In this document: one piece after another, positions 1 through 8,202 of the stretch
How positions within the stretch are numbered: position 1 is the first letter of the stretch
How the letters are laid out: every line of letters starts with the position of its first letter
From: Pseudomonadota bacterium
GTDB taxonomy: Bacteria; Pseudomonadota; Alphaproteobacteria; UBA2966; CAIVPW01
Direction of reading: 5' to 3'
DNA length: 16,305 nt
Assembly: GCA_027625125.1 (NCBI GenBank)
Contig: JAQBXG010000013.1
Coordinates: forward strand, 1-16,305
The notes under the pieces: generated by a model
The model's input: the letters and a program-made list of their open reading frames with translations, nothing else
Database searches by the model: none
What the model was told of the DNA's origin: nothing
Program-made: the position numbers and the translations under genes

Positions 1-1
1 G

Positions 2-358
2 GAACCCTCGCCGCCGCGAACGCTTGCGCCGGCTGGAATCGAAGCCGTCGCCGTGGCCGCAAACGCCGCCGAGGCAGGCGCGCGCGCCTGGCGGGCGGGC
101 GACTACCAAACGGCCCTCGCCAACCTGTGGGCCGCCGCCGTCGACGGCGACGGCCCCGCGCAATTGCTCCTCGGCGGCATGTACCGCGACGGCGCCGGGG
201 TGGCGCCCGACCGGTCCCGCGCCCACTTCTGGTGGACCCTGGCCGCGCGCAACGGCATGTCCGATGCCGCCGCATTCCTCACGACCCTGGAGCCGACGAT
301 GGCGCCGGAGGAGATCGCCGCGGCCGCGCGGCTGCTCACGGAATGGGACGCAGCCTAG
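2..358 (+). CDS. Sel1-repeat protein, C-terminal part (5' end probably outside the window)
   Basis: The frame is open from base 2 to the TAG at 356-358, so the visible part is about 118 residues and the gene probably begins upstream. A GTG at 53 could start a 101-residue protein, but there is no good ribosome binding site before it. The protein shows a Sel1/TPR-like helical repeat: a helix with AWRAGDYQTALANLWAAA, then GDGPAQLLLGGMYRDGAGV, then the diagnostic DRSRAHFWWTLAARNG with its WW..AA pattern. Sel1 repeats are protein-protein interaction scaffolds, often exported or periplasmic; no signal peptide can be judged because the N-terminus is missing. It lies 52 bases upstream of the DnaJ-like gene on the same strand, so co-transcription is possible. 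The specific partner is unknown. Confidence 0.65.
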   Translation, partial: EPSPPRTLAPAGIEAVAVAANAAEAGARAWRAGDYQTALANLWAAAVDGDGPAQLLLGGMYRDGAGVAPDRSRAHFWWTLAARNGMSDAAAFLTTLEPTMAPEEIAAAARLLTEWDAA

Positions 359-410
359 TCTGCGGCCTTGCATCCGGCGCTTCCGGGGCCAAATCTAGGG
401 GGAACGGACC

Positions 411-1316
411 ATGAAGAATCCCTACGACATACTCGGTGTATCGCGCACCGCTTCCGCGGCCGAAATCAAAAAGACGTACCGCGCGAAGGCCAAAAAGCTA
501 CACCCCGACAGCCACCCCGGCGACGCCTCGGCAGAAGCGCGATTCAAGGAGTTGTCGGCCGCCTACGCGCTGCTGAGCGACCCAAAGCAGCGCACGCGGT
601 TTGACAATGGCGAAATCGACGCCGAGGGCGCCGAACGCATGCGGGCGAACGTTCATCGCGCCCACGCAGCCGCCGGCCCCGGCGACTTCGCCGGGTTCGA
701 TGCCGGCGGCGGATTCCATTTCAGCTTCGAAGACCTGGTGTCGCCGCTGTTCCGCAACCGGCGCGGCGGCCAAACAGCGACGGGCAAGGGCGCGGATCGC
801 ACCGCGCGCGTCGAAGTCGGATTTGTCGAGGCGGTGACCGGCGGCAAAAAGCGGCTGCTCGTCGACGGCAAAGAGCTGGATGTCGTGGTGCCAGGCGGAA
901 TTGAATCCGGCCAGACCATCCGCCTAAAAGGCAAGGGCGGCCCGTCGCCGCTTGGCGGCGCCAACGGCGATCTGCTGCTGACGGTCTCCGTCGCCGACCA
1001 CCCGCACTTCACGCGCAAGGGCGATGACATCCATCTGGACCTGCCGGTGACGCTGGCCGAAGCGGTGGCCGGATCACGGATCGATGTCCCCACGCCCCAC
1101 GGCAAAGTCTCCCTGACAATTCCGCCGGGATCGAACACCGGCACTTTGCTCCGACTCAAGGGCAAGGGCGTGACGTCGAAGCACAGGCCGACAGGCAACC
1201 AGGTTGTTCGTCTTCTCGTCACGCTTCCCGACAAGGTCGACAGCGAACTCGCCGACTTCGTCGCGCGCTGGAAAGGCGGGCGCAACCACGACCCTCGCCG
1301 CAAGCTGCGCGGCTGA
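411..1316 (+). CDS. DnaJ/CbpA-type J-domain co-chaperone without zinc finger
   Basis: The 301-residue protein starts at an ATG preceded by a strong AGGGGGAA site at 397-404. Residues 3-66 form a J domain (YDILGVSRTASAAEIKKTYR) with the HPD tripeptide at 31-33 that stimulates the ATPase of Hsp70 (DnaK). A Gly/Phe-rich segment follows at about 87-105. The two beta-rich substrate-binding domains, CTD I (about 131-205, with VVVPGGIESGQTIRLKGKG) and CTD II (about 206-275), come next. No CxxCxGxG zinc repeats are present, so it is a type II (CbpA/DnaJ-B) protein rather than canonical DnaJ. Length and architecture fit the family. J-domain genes beside fabI are seen in other alphaproteobacteria. Which DnaK it serves cannot be read from the sequence. 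It could equally be labelled cbpA. Confidence 0.88.
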   Translation: MKNPYDILGVSRTASAAEIKKTYRAKAKKLHPDSHPGDASAEARFKELSAAYALLSDPKQRTRFDNGEIDAEGAERMRANVHRAHAAAGPGDFAGFDAGGGFHFSFEDLVSPLFRNRRGGQTATGKGADRTARVEVGFVEAVTGGKKRLLVDGKELDVVVPGGIESGQTIRLKGKGGPSPLGGANGDLLLTVSVADHPHFTRKGDDIHLDLPVTLAEAVAGSRIDVPTPHGKVSLTIPPGSNTGTLLRLKGKGVTSKHRPTGNQVVRLLVTLPDKVDSELADFVARWKGGRNHDPRRKLRG

Positions 1317-1333
1317 CCCCGCTTTCTTGGCTC

Positions 1334-1355
1334 CGGCATCCTGTGTAGGATGCCG
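1334..1355 (+). promoter_or_regulatory. Perfect hairpin or dyad between dnaJ-like gene and fabI
   Basis: Two perfectly complementary 9-base arms, CGGCATCCT (1334-1342) and AGGATGCCG (1347-1355), enclose the loop GTGT. The structure lies 18 bases after the dnaJ-like stop and 36 bases before the fabI ATG. No T-run follows, so it is not a standard intrinsic terminator. It could be an operator dyad, an mRNA-stabilising hairpin or part of a promoter: TAGGAT at 1346-1351 resembles a -10 box, with a poor -35 (TTTCTT at 1323-1328) 17 bases upstream. The role is inferred only. Confidence 0.4.
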
Positions 1356-1391
1356 CGGCTCGACCGCCCCGCCACCGCACAGGAGCCGATC

Positions 1392-2216
1392 ATGACCGAC
1401 CGCACGACGCTTTTGGCCGGCAAGAAGGGCCTGATTATGGGCGTTGCGAACGACCATTCGCTCGCCTGGGGCATCGCCAGGGCCACGTTCGAGGCCGGCG
1501 CCGATCTGGCGTTCACGTGCCAGAACGAAATGATGGAAAAGCGCGTGCGGCCGCTCGCCGAATCTGCAGGATCCAACCTGGTCATTCCGTGCGAGGCAAC
1601 GGATTCTGATTCCCTCGACCGCCTGTTCGCGACGGTAAAGGACGATTGGGGCCGCCTCGACTTCGTCGTTCACGCGATCGCCTTTTCGCGCAAGGAAGAA
1701 CTAAAGGGCCGCTACGTGGACACCACCGAAGAAAACTTTCTGCTGTCGCTGAACACCAGCTGTTTCACGTTCACCGCCGTCGCGCGCCGGGCCGAGGAAC
1801 TGATGACCGACGGCGGCAGCCTTCTGACCCTCAGCTACTACGGGGCCGAAAAATACATGCCCCACTACAACGTGATGGGTGTCGCGAAAGCGGCCCTGGA
1901 GGCGAGCGTGCGCTATCTGGCCATGGACCTGGGCGGCGGCGGCATTCGCGTCAACGCAATTTCCGCCGGGCCGATCCGCACCCTGGCGTCGTCAGCGATC
2001 GGCGACTTTCGCTATATCCTCAAATGGAACGAACTCAACTCGCCGCTGAAGCGTAACGTCTCGATCGAAGACGTCGGCGCATCGGCGGTCTATCTGCTCA
2101 GCGATCTTGCGCGCGGCGTCACCGGAGAAATTCACCACGTTGATTCCGGCTACAACGTAAATGGCATGAAGCGCCCCGACGCCCCCGACATCGGCGCGGT
2201 GGACAGCACCGGATAG
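1392..2216 (+). CDS. fabI: Enoyl-[acyl-carrier-protein] reductase (NADH), FabI
   Basis: FabI catalyses the last reduction of each fatty-acid elongation cycle in the cytoplasm (trans-2-enoyl-ACP to acyl-ACP, using NADH). The 274-residue protein is an atypical short-chain dehydrogenase with the nucleotide-binding stretch GVANDHSLAWGIARATFEAG (17-36). The catalytic Tyr pair and Lys are Y149 (SYYGAEK), Y159 and K166 (Y-x6-K in YNVMGVAK), and NAISAGPIRT (188-197) is family-typical. I chose ATG 1392, with AGGAG at 1381-1385, over an in-frame upstream ATG at 1350 that would add 14 residues, overlap the hairpin and lack a good site. The residue matching E. coli Gly93, a triclosan-resistance position, is Ala97 (HAIAF). 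This is by-eye alignment and does not by itself show resistance. aroC follows after 14 bases, probably in the same operon. Confidence 0.95.
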   Translation: MTDRTTLLAGKKGLIMGVANDHSLAWGIARATFEAGADLAFTCQNEMMEKRVRPLAESAGSNLVIPCEATDSDSLDRLFATVKDDWGRLDFVVHAIAFSRKEELKGRYVDTTEENFLLSLNTSCFTFTAVARRAEELMTDGGSLLTLSYYGAEKYMPHYNVMGVAKAALEASVRYLAMDLGGGGIRVNAISAGPIRTLASSAIGDFRYILKWNELNSPLKRNVSIEDVGASAVYLLSDLARGVTGEIHHVDSGYNVNGMKRPDAPDIGAVDSTG

Positions 2217-2230
2217 CACGGCAGGCGCGC

Positions 2231-3304
2231 GTGTCCTTCAATTCCTTTGGCCGCATGTTTCGGTTCGTCACGTGGGGCGAAAGTCATGGCCCGGCCATCG
2301 GCTGCGTCGTCGACGGTACGCCGCCGCGCATCGCACTTGCCGAATCCGACATTCAGCAATATCTCGACCGCCGCCGCCCCGGCACCTCGCGATTTGTCAC
2401 CCAGCGCCGGGAGCCGGACCAGGTAAAGATTCTTTCCGGCGTGCTGGACGGGCAAACGACCGGCACACCAATCAGCCTGCTGATCGAAAATGTCGATCAA
2501 CGTTCAAAGGACTATTCCGATATCGCCGGCAAGTTCCGTCCGGGCCACGCCGATTACACCTACGAAAAAAAGTACGGCATTCGCGATGTCCTGGGAGGTG
2601 GCCGCGCATCCGCGCGTGAAACCGCATCGCGCGTCGCGGCGGGGGCCGTCGCGCGCAAGGTCCTGGGCGACGGCATTCTGATCCGCGGCGCGCTCATTCG
2701 CGTCGGCGAATACGAAATCGGCCGCGAGCGTTGGGATTGGGACGAGATTTCGCGCAATCCGTTTTTCTGTCCCGATGCCGAAACGGCAAAGGACTGGGAG
2801 TCGTACCTTGACGACATCCGCACCGGCGGCTCGTCGGTGGGCGCGATCGTCGAAGTCCACGCGTCGGGCGTTCCGGCGGGATGGGGAGCGCCGGTATACG
2901 GAAAACTTGACGCCGACCTGGCCGGCGCGATGATGGGCATCAACGCCGTCAAGGGCGTCGAGATCGGCGCTGGTTTCGGAGCTGCGCAGCTGACGGGACT
3001 GGATAACGCCGACGAGCTGCGGCGCGGCGCGGATGGAGGCGCCGAGTTTCTTTCGAACAACGCCGGCGGCATCCTCGGCGGCATCTCGACCGGACAGGAT
3101 ATTGTCGTGCGGTTCGCGGTCAAACCGACATCCAGCATCCCTACGCCCCGCAAGACCGTGGACACCGGCGGCAACGATACTGAAATCGCCACCAAGGGCC
3201 GCCACGACCCCTGCGTCGGCATCCGCGCCGTCCCGGTGGGCGAGGCGATGGTCGCCTGCGTGCTCGCCGACCACATGCTGCTGCACCGCGGCCAGATCGG
3301 CTAG
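2231..3304 (+). CDS. aroC: Chorismate synthase
   Basis: AroC makes chorismate from 5-enolpyruvylshikimate-3-phosphate using reduced FMN, the last step of the shikimate pathway feeding aromatic amino acids, folate and quinones. The 357-residue protein has the family length and signatures: GESHGPAIGCVVDG (16-29, catalytic His19), RPGHADYTYEKKYG (103-116, His106), GGGRASARETASRVAAGA (122-139), and GRHDPCVGIRAVPVGEA (323-339). The start is GTG at 2231, because the protein begins SFNSFGRMFRFVTWGESHG as in homologues, with AGG at 2223-2225 in front. It sits 14 bases after fabI. Its TAG stop (3302-3304) overlaps the oppositely oriented tlyA stop. Confidence 0.97.
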   Translation: MSFNSFGRMFRFVTWGESHGPAIGCVVDGTPPRIALAESDIQQYLDRRRPGTSRFVTQRREPDQVKILSGVLDGQTTGTPISLLIENVDQRSKDYSDIAGKFRPGHADYTYEKKYGIRDVLGGGRASARETASRVAAGAVARKVLGDGILIRGALIRVGEYEIGRERWDWDEISRNPFFCPDAETAKDWESYLDDIRTGGSSVGAIVEVHASGVPAGWGAPVYGKLDADLAGAMMGINAVKGVEIGAGFGAAQLTGLDNADELRRGADGGAEFLSNNAGGILGGISTGQDIVVRFAVKPTSSIPTPRKTVDTGGNDTEIATKGRHDPCVGIRAVPVGEAMVACVLADHMLLHRGQIG

Positions 3305-4077
3305 ACGGCGTCCCGGTCTCCGGCGAGACGTCGCGCCGCGACCAGAAACTCCTGGTTGCCCTTGGGGCCGAGCACCGGGCTTGGCGTCGTTCCGCGCACG
3401 TCCCAGCCCTGCGCCCGCATCCAGCCCTCGATTCGATCGCAAACCGCCGCACGCAACGCCGCGTCGCGGACCACCCCGCCCTTGCCGACCTGGTCCTTGC
3501 CGACCTCGAACTGAGGCTTGATCAGGGCCACCAGATCGGCGTCCGGCGCACCAAGCGCCAACGGCGCCGGCAACACTGTCTCCAGCCCGATGAAACTCGC
3601 GTCGCAAACGATCAGATCGATCGCCTCCGGCACCTGTTCGCGGGAAAGGCTGCGCGCGTTGACCTGTTCCAGCACGACAACCTTCGGATTCCGGCGCAGT
3701 TGCCAGTCCAGTTGCCCGTGCCCCACGTCCACGGCATAGACACGCTCCGCGCCGCCCTGAAGCAATACGTCGGTAAACCCGCCGGTCGAGGCGCCGACAT
3801 CCAGGCACACCTGCCCGGCGGGCGAGAGTCCGAAATGGCTCAGGCCGTGGGCCAGCTTTACGCCGCCGCGGCTCACCCACGGATGCGGCCGCCCGCGCAC
3901 CTCCAGTTCGATGCCGTCGGCGACCATCTGGCCGGGCTTTTCCAGCCGCCGCCCGTCGGCGAACACCAGACCCGCCATCACCAGCGCCTGGGCGCGGGTG
4001 CGGGAAGGTGCCAGGCCGCGCGCCACCAACAGGCTGTCCAGGCGGTCTTTTTTCGGCGGCGCCGGGTCGTCCGGCAT
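3301..4077 (-). CDS. tlyA: TlyA-family rRNA (cytidine-2'-O)-methyltransferase, hemolysin-A-like
   Basis: The 258-residue protein has an N-terminal S4 RNA-binding domain (about 11-70: RLDSLLVARGLAPSRTRAQALVMAGLV) followed by an FtsJ/RrmJ-like SAM methyltransferase. The SAM motif is CLDVGASTGGFTDVLL (91-106). Other conserved parts are VSRGGVKL (Lys74), IVCDASFIGL, IKPQFEVGK (Lys187) and NQEFLV (Glu243), compatible with the K-D-K-E tetrad of 2'-O-methyltransferases. In characterised members such as mycobacterial TlyA, the target is cytidines in 16S/23S rRNA; the target here is inferred. ATG 4077 is preferred because it lies 4 bases after the dxs stop. An ATG at 4140 would overlap dxs by 59 bases and add unconserved residues. 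It is the last gene of the xseB-ispA-dxs-tlyA run. Confidence 0.92.
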   Translation of the reverse strand: MPDDPAPPKKDRLDSLLVARGLAPSRTRAQALVMAGLVFADGRRLEKPGQMVADGIELEVRGRPHPWVSRGGVKLAHGLSHFGLSPAGQVCLDVGASTGGFTDVLLQGGAERVYAVDVGHGQLDWQLRRNPKVVVLEQVNARSLSREQVPEAIDLIVCDASFIGLETVLPAPLALGAPDADLVALIKPQFEVGKDQVGKGGVVRDAALRAAVCDRIEGWMRAQGWDVRGTTPSPVLGPKGNQEFLVAARRLAGDRDAV

Positions 4078-4081
4078 CGAA

Positions 4082-6007
4082 TCAGGCCCGCGCGGGCGCC
4101 TTTGCGCTGTCGGCCCCAAGTGCGGCGAGCGCTGCGTCAACGATGCCGTCCGCGTCCAGCCCGGCGGCGCGATACTGTCCGCCCGGGGAATCCTGCTCGA
4201 CGAAGCGGTCCGGCAACGTCAACGGCCGGACCGCCAGGCCCAAGTCCAGGTGCCCCGACCGCGCCAGCGATTCCAGCACCCGCGCGCCAAATCCGCCCCC
4301 GGCGCCTTCCTCGACCGTCACCAAAACCGGATGTTCGTTTGCCAGCCGCCGCAACAGAGTCTCGTCCAACGGCCGGGCGAACCGTGCGTCGGCCACCGTC
4401 GCGGCGTGGCCCATCGCGGCCAACTGGTCCGCGGCCCGCAGACATTCGCCCAGCCGCGTGCCCAGCGACAGAATCGCCACCGCCGTGCCCTCGCGAAGGA
4501 TGCGGCCGCGCCCCACCTCAAGCGGATCGGGGGCGACCGGAATCGGCACCCCGACACCGGCCCCACGCGGATAGCGAAAGGCCGACGGCCGGTCGTCGAT
4601 TGCCGCGGCGGTCACCACCATGTGGGCCAGTTCCCCCTCGTCGGCGGCGGCCATTACCACCATTCCGGGCAGTGCACTCAAGAACCCGATGTCATACGAG
4701 CCGGCGTGAGTCGGGCCGTCCGCTCCGACAAATCCCGCCCGATCAACGGCGAATCGCACCGGCAATCGTTGCACCGCCACATCATGCACGACCTGGTCAT
4801 AGGCGCGCTGCAGAAACGTCGAATACAGCGCCGCAAAGGGACGAAACCCTTCCGCCGCCAGCCCCGCCGCAAAGGTCACCGCATGCTGTTCGGCGATGCC
4901 GACGTCAAAGCAGCGGTCTGGAAATCGTTCGGCAAACCGGTCCAATCCGGTTCCCGTCGTCATCGCGGCGGTAATCGCAACGATACGGTCGTCATGTTCC
5001 GCCAATGCGGTCAGCGTGTCGGCAAAGACATGGTTGTACGGCGGCGCCGCCGGCCGACCGTCGATTTCGCTGCCGGTGACCAGATCAAATCTGCCGACAC
5101 CGTGAAACTTGTCGTCCGAGTTTTCCGCGGGCGCATACCCGTGGCCCTTCTGCGTCCGCAAGTGGACCAGCACGGGACCGGACCCGGGCACGTCGCGCAC
5201 GTTCTTCAGGACCGGAAGCATATGGTCGATGTTGTGGCCGTCCAGCGGCCCGACATAATAGAATCCCAATTCCTCAAACAATGTACCGCCGGTCGCCAGC
5301 CCGCGCGCATATTCCTCCGCCCGTTGCGCGGTGCGCTCCACCATTCGCGGCAACCTCTTCGCGACCTGCTTTGCCGCGTGACGAAATCCGCGGTACGGGC
5401 GCGATGAAATCAGCCGCGACAGGTGGGCGCGCATCGCCCCGACGTTGCGCGAGATCGACATGTCGTTGTCGTTCAGAATGACAATCAGCCGGCTGCCCAG
5501 CGCACCGGCATTGTTCATCGCCTCATAGGCCATGCCGGCGGTCATCGCGCCGTCGCCGATCACGCAAATGACGTTGTGATCCTTGCCCGCCAGGTCCCGC
5601 GCGACGGCCATCCCCAGCCCGGCGGAAATCGAGGTCGACGAGTGCCCGGCGCCGAACGGGTCGAACTCGCTCTCCTCGCGGCGGGTGAAACCGGAAAGGC
5701 CGCCCGGCTGCCGCATCGTGTGCATACGCCCCCGACGGCCGGTCAGAATCTTGTGGGCGTGGGCCTGGTGCCCGACGTCCCAGATCAGCCGGTCCGTGGG
5801 CAGATTGAAAACGTGGTGGAGCGCCACAGTCAGTTCGACGACCCCCAGACCGGCGCCAAGGTGCCCGCCCGTGCGCGCGACGGTGCGCAGGATTTCGCCG
5901 CGCACTTCGTCGGCAAGGTCGCCCAGCCGCGCTGAATCCATCTCGCGCACGTCCCGCGGGGACTGCACGGTATCCAGAAGTTCGGTGGGGCGGGAATACG
6001 GCATCAT
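4082..6007 (-). CDS. dxs: 1-deoxy-D-xylulose-5-phosphate synthase
   Basis: DXS condenses pyruvate and glyceraldehyde-3-phosphate, using thiamine diphosphate, to DXP. This is the entry step of the MEP isoprenoid pathway. Counting from the second of two adjacent Met codons (ATG 6004; 640 residues), the visible elements are the N-terminal HLGAGLGVVELTVALH (His48), DVGHQAHAHKILTGR and GHSSTSISAGLGMA. The ThDP/Mg motif is GDGAMTAGMAYEAMNNAG (150-167). The transketolase-like centre has GIAEQHAVTFAAGLA (Glu372 catalytic) and GADGPTHAGSYDIGFL. Length is family-typical. Either ATG (6007 or 6004) could start it; a weak AGG is about 7 bases before the first. It starts 4 bases after the ispA stop and is followed 4 bases later by tlyA, consistent with one operon. 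Confidence 0.97.
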   Translation of the reverse strand: MMPYSRPTELLDTVQSPRDVREMDSARLGDLADEVRGEILRTVARTGGHLGAGLGVVELTVALHHVFNLPTDRLIWDVGHQAHAHKILTGRRGRMHTMRQPGGLSGFTRREESEFDPFGAGHSSTSISAGLGMAVARDLAGKDHNVICVIGDGAMTAGMAYEAMNNAGALGSRLIVILNDNDMSISRNVGAMRAHLSRLISSRPYRGFRHAAKQVAKRLPRMVERTAQRAEEYARGLATGGTLFEELGFYYVGPLDGHNIDHMLPVLKNVRDVPGSGPVLVHLRTQKGHGYAPAENSDDKFHGVGRFDLVTGSEIDGRPAAPPYNHVFADTLTALAEHDDRIVAITAAMTTGTGLDRFAERFPDRCFDVGIAEQHAVTFAAGLAAEGFRPFAALYSTFLQRAYDQVVHDVAVQRLPVRFAVDRAGFVGADGPTHAGSYDIGFLSALPGMVVMAAADEGELAHMVVTAAAIDDRPSAFRYPRGAGVGVPIPVAPDPLEVGRGRILREGTAVAILSLGTRLGECLRAADQLAAMGHAATVADARFARPLDETLLRRLANEHPVLVTVEEGAGGGFGARVLESLARSGHLDLGLAVRPLTLPDRFVEQDSPGGQYRAAGLDADGIVDAALAALGADSAKAPARA

Positions 6008-6011
6008 CCGA

Positions 6012-6920
6012 CTACCTGTTCCGCTGTACCACAAATTGCGCCAGACTTCTCAGAAACTCGCCGTTTGCGGCAAACGGCTCCAGGTGCTCGACGGCCTGCG
6101 AAGCAAGAATCCCCGCCTGGGTGCGGGCGCGGTCCGCGCCCAGCAGCGATACGAATGTCGCCTTCCCCGCCGCCGCGTCCTTGCGAACCCCCTTGCCCAT
6201 CGCCGCCTCTTCACCTTCGGCGTCCAGCAGGTCGTCGACGATCTGAAACGCCAGCCCCAGATCGTGGGAGAATGCATGCAGGGCATGGCGCAATTGCGGC
6301 GCTGCCTGGGCCAGAATGGCGCCGGACTCGGCGGAAAAGGCAATCAGCGCGCCGGTCTTCAGCTGCTGTGCGCGCGTGATCGTGCCGATGTTCGCCGACC
6401 CCTGCTGCATCGCAAGATCGATTGCCTGTCCGCCGACCATACCGTGGCCGCCGACCGCCTGCGCCAGGTCCAGACAAAGCTCCGCCCGCACCCCGGCGTC
6501 GGCGTGGGTGTCGGGATCGGCCAAAACCTGAAACGCCAGCGGCAACAGCGCGTCGCCGGCCAACACGGCGGTCGCCTCGTCGAATTTCAAATGTGTCGCG
6601 GGCTGACCGCGCCGCATTGCATCGTCGTCCATGCACGGCAAATCGTCGTGCAACAGCGAATAGGTGTGCACCAACTCCACTGCCGCCGCAACACGCAGCG
6701 CCGAATTCCGACTCACGTTGAACAAGTCGGCGCCGGCCAGCACCAGAATCGGTCGCAGGCGTTTGGCGGGCGCCAGCACCGCGTACCGCATCGCTTCGTA
6801 AAGCCGCCCCTCCGGACCGTCGGATCGCGGCAGCAAATTATCCAGCGCGCCCTCGATCTCGACGGCAGCGACTTTCATTTTCGCGGCGACGGAGTCCGGG
6901 CCGCCGTTCTGACCGTTCAT
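6012..6920 (-). CDS. ispA: Polyprenyl synthase, probably farnesyl diphosphate synthase (IspA)
   Basis: The 302-residue all-helical trans-prenyltransferase elongates DMAPP with IPP. It carries the first Asp-rich motif DDLPCMDDD (92-100), with the two-residue insertion typical of bacterial FPP/GGPP synthases. The second motif is DDLLD (229-233), followed by KDAAAGKATFVSLLG as in IspA. RLRPILVLAGADLF (55-68) is the IPP-binding Arg region, and GGQAIDL (163-169) is also conserved. Chain length (C15 or C20) cannot be settled by eye; position between xseB and dxs matches ispA in many proteobacteria. ATG 6920 lies 7 bases after the xseB stop; I see no strong ribosome binding site, so translational coupling is likely. 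DXS supplies the pathway whose products this enzyme uses. Confidence 0.93.
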   Translation of the reverse strand: MNGQNGGPDSVAAKMKVAAVEIEGALDNLLPRSDGPEGRLYEAMRYAVLAPAKRLRPILVLAGADLFNVSRNSALRVAAAVELVHTYSLLHDDLPCMDDDAMRRGQPATHLKFDEATAVLAGDALLPLAFQVLADPDTHADAGVRAELCLDLAQAVGGHGMVGGQAIDLAMQQGSANIGTITRAQQLKTGALIAFSAESGAILAQAAPQLRHALHAFSHDLGLAFQIVDDLLDAEGEEAAMGKGVRKDAAAGKATFVSLLGADRARTQAGILASQAVEHLEPFAANGEFLRSLAQFVVQRNR

Positions 6921-6927
6921 CGCCAGG

Positions 6928-7188
6928 TCAGTCCGTCTTCAGCGGCGCAGCGGATACGCCGCCGTCGGGCGCCAGTTCGATCTGCTCGATCTTCTCCCGG
7001 GCCGCCGCCAGCTTGTCCTCGCAATGCCGCTTCAGCAGGTTTCCGCGGTCATACGTGGCGATCGAATCCTCCAGACCGACCTCGCCGCCTTCAAGGTGCC
7101 GGACGATGGCCTCCAATTCCTCCAGCGCCTTCTCAAAGGACATGCGACGGATGTCTGCGGGGATTTCCTGCGGTTTTTTGGCTGGCAT
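6928..7188 (-). CDS. xseB: Exodeoxyribonuclease VII small subunit
   Basis: The 86-residue protein has the XseB core MSFEKALEELEAIVRHLEGGEVGLEDSIATYDRGNLLKRHCEDKL (about 16-59, given here in shortened reference to FEKALEELE...LEDSIA...Y.RG..L). This is two amphipathic helices forming the small coiled subunit that binds XseA to make ExoVII, which degrades single-stranded DNA from both ends. The tail after residue 70 is variable. The start is ATG 7188 with GGAAG about 8 bases upstream. It is the first gene of the minus-strand run leading into ispA, dxs and tlyA, a common proteobacterial arrangement. xseA is not in the window. Confidence 0.95.
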   Translation of the reverse strand: MPAKKPQEIPADIRRMSFEKALEELEAIVRHLEGGEVGLEDSIATYDRGNLLKRHCEDKLAAAREKIEQIELAPDGGVSAAPLKTD

Positions 7189-7210
7189 GCGACGCTTCCG
7201 GATTGGCCGA

Positions 7211-7240
7211 AGTCTAGTCTCCGAGCCCGCACAGCGGCAA
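7211..7240 (-). promoter_or_regulatory. Candidate promoter for xseB-ispA-dxs-tlyA
   Basis: On the minus strand TTGCCG (7240-7235) and TAGACT (7216-7211) are 18 bases apart and match four of six bases of each sigma-70 box. Transcription would begin near 7204, giving a short leader before the xseB ATG at 7188. It lies in the only gap between the deacylase gene and xseB. This is a by-eye match only. Confidence 0.3.
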
Positions 7241-7257
7241 GGGCGCCGCTCGCGGCC

Positions 7258-7258
<1 letters not shown>
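7241..7258 (-). terminator. GC-rich hairpin after the deacylase gene, weak terminator candidate
   Basis: The plus-strand sequence GGGCGCCGCTCGCGGCCC folds into GCCG/CGGC around CTCG. It extends by two G-C pairs past a bulged C. It begins at the deacylase stop codon. No U-run follows on the minus strand, so any terminator activity would be weak or factor-assisted. Confidence 0.2.
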
Positions 7259-8190
<932 letters not shown>

Positions 8191-8202
8191 CGGATCCCGG
8201 CC

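Noticed and set aside
1350..1391. Upstream ATG extension of fabI
   Set aside because: The 14 added residues are not like FabI N-termini and cover the intergenic hairpin; ATG 1392 has an AGGAG site.
2504..3880. A 458-codon minus-strand frame crossing the aroC/tlyA junction
   Set aside because: It is out of frame with tlyA and antisense to aroC, both of which carry full family signatures.
3911..5407. A 498-codon plus-strand open frame opposite tlyA and dxs
   Set aside because: It lies opposite the catalytic regions of DXS, has low-complexity composition and no family match; it is a GC-rich shadow frame.
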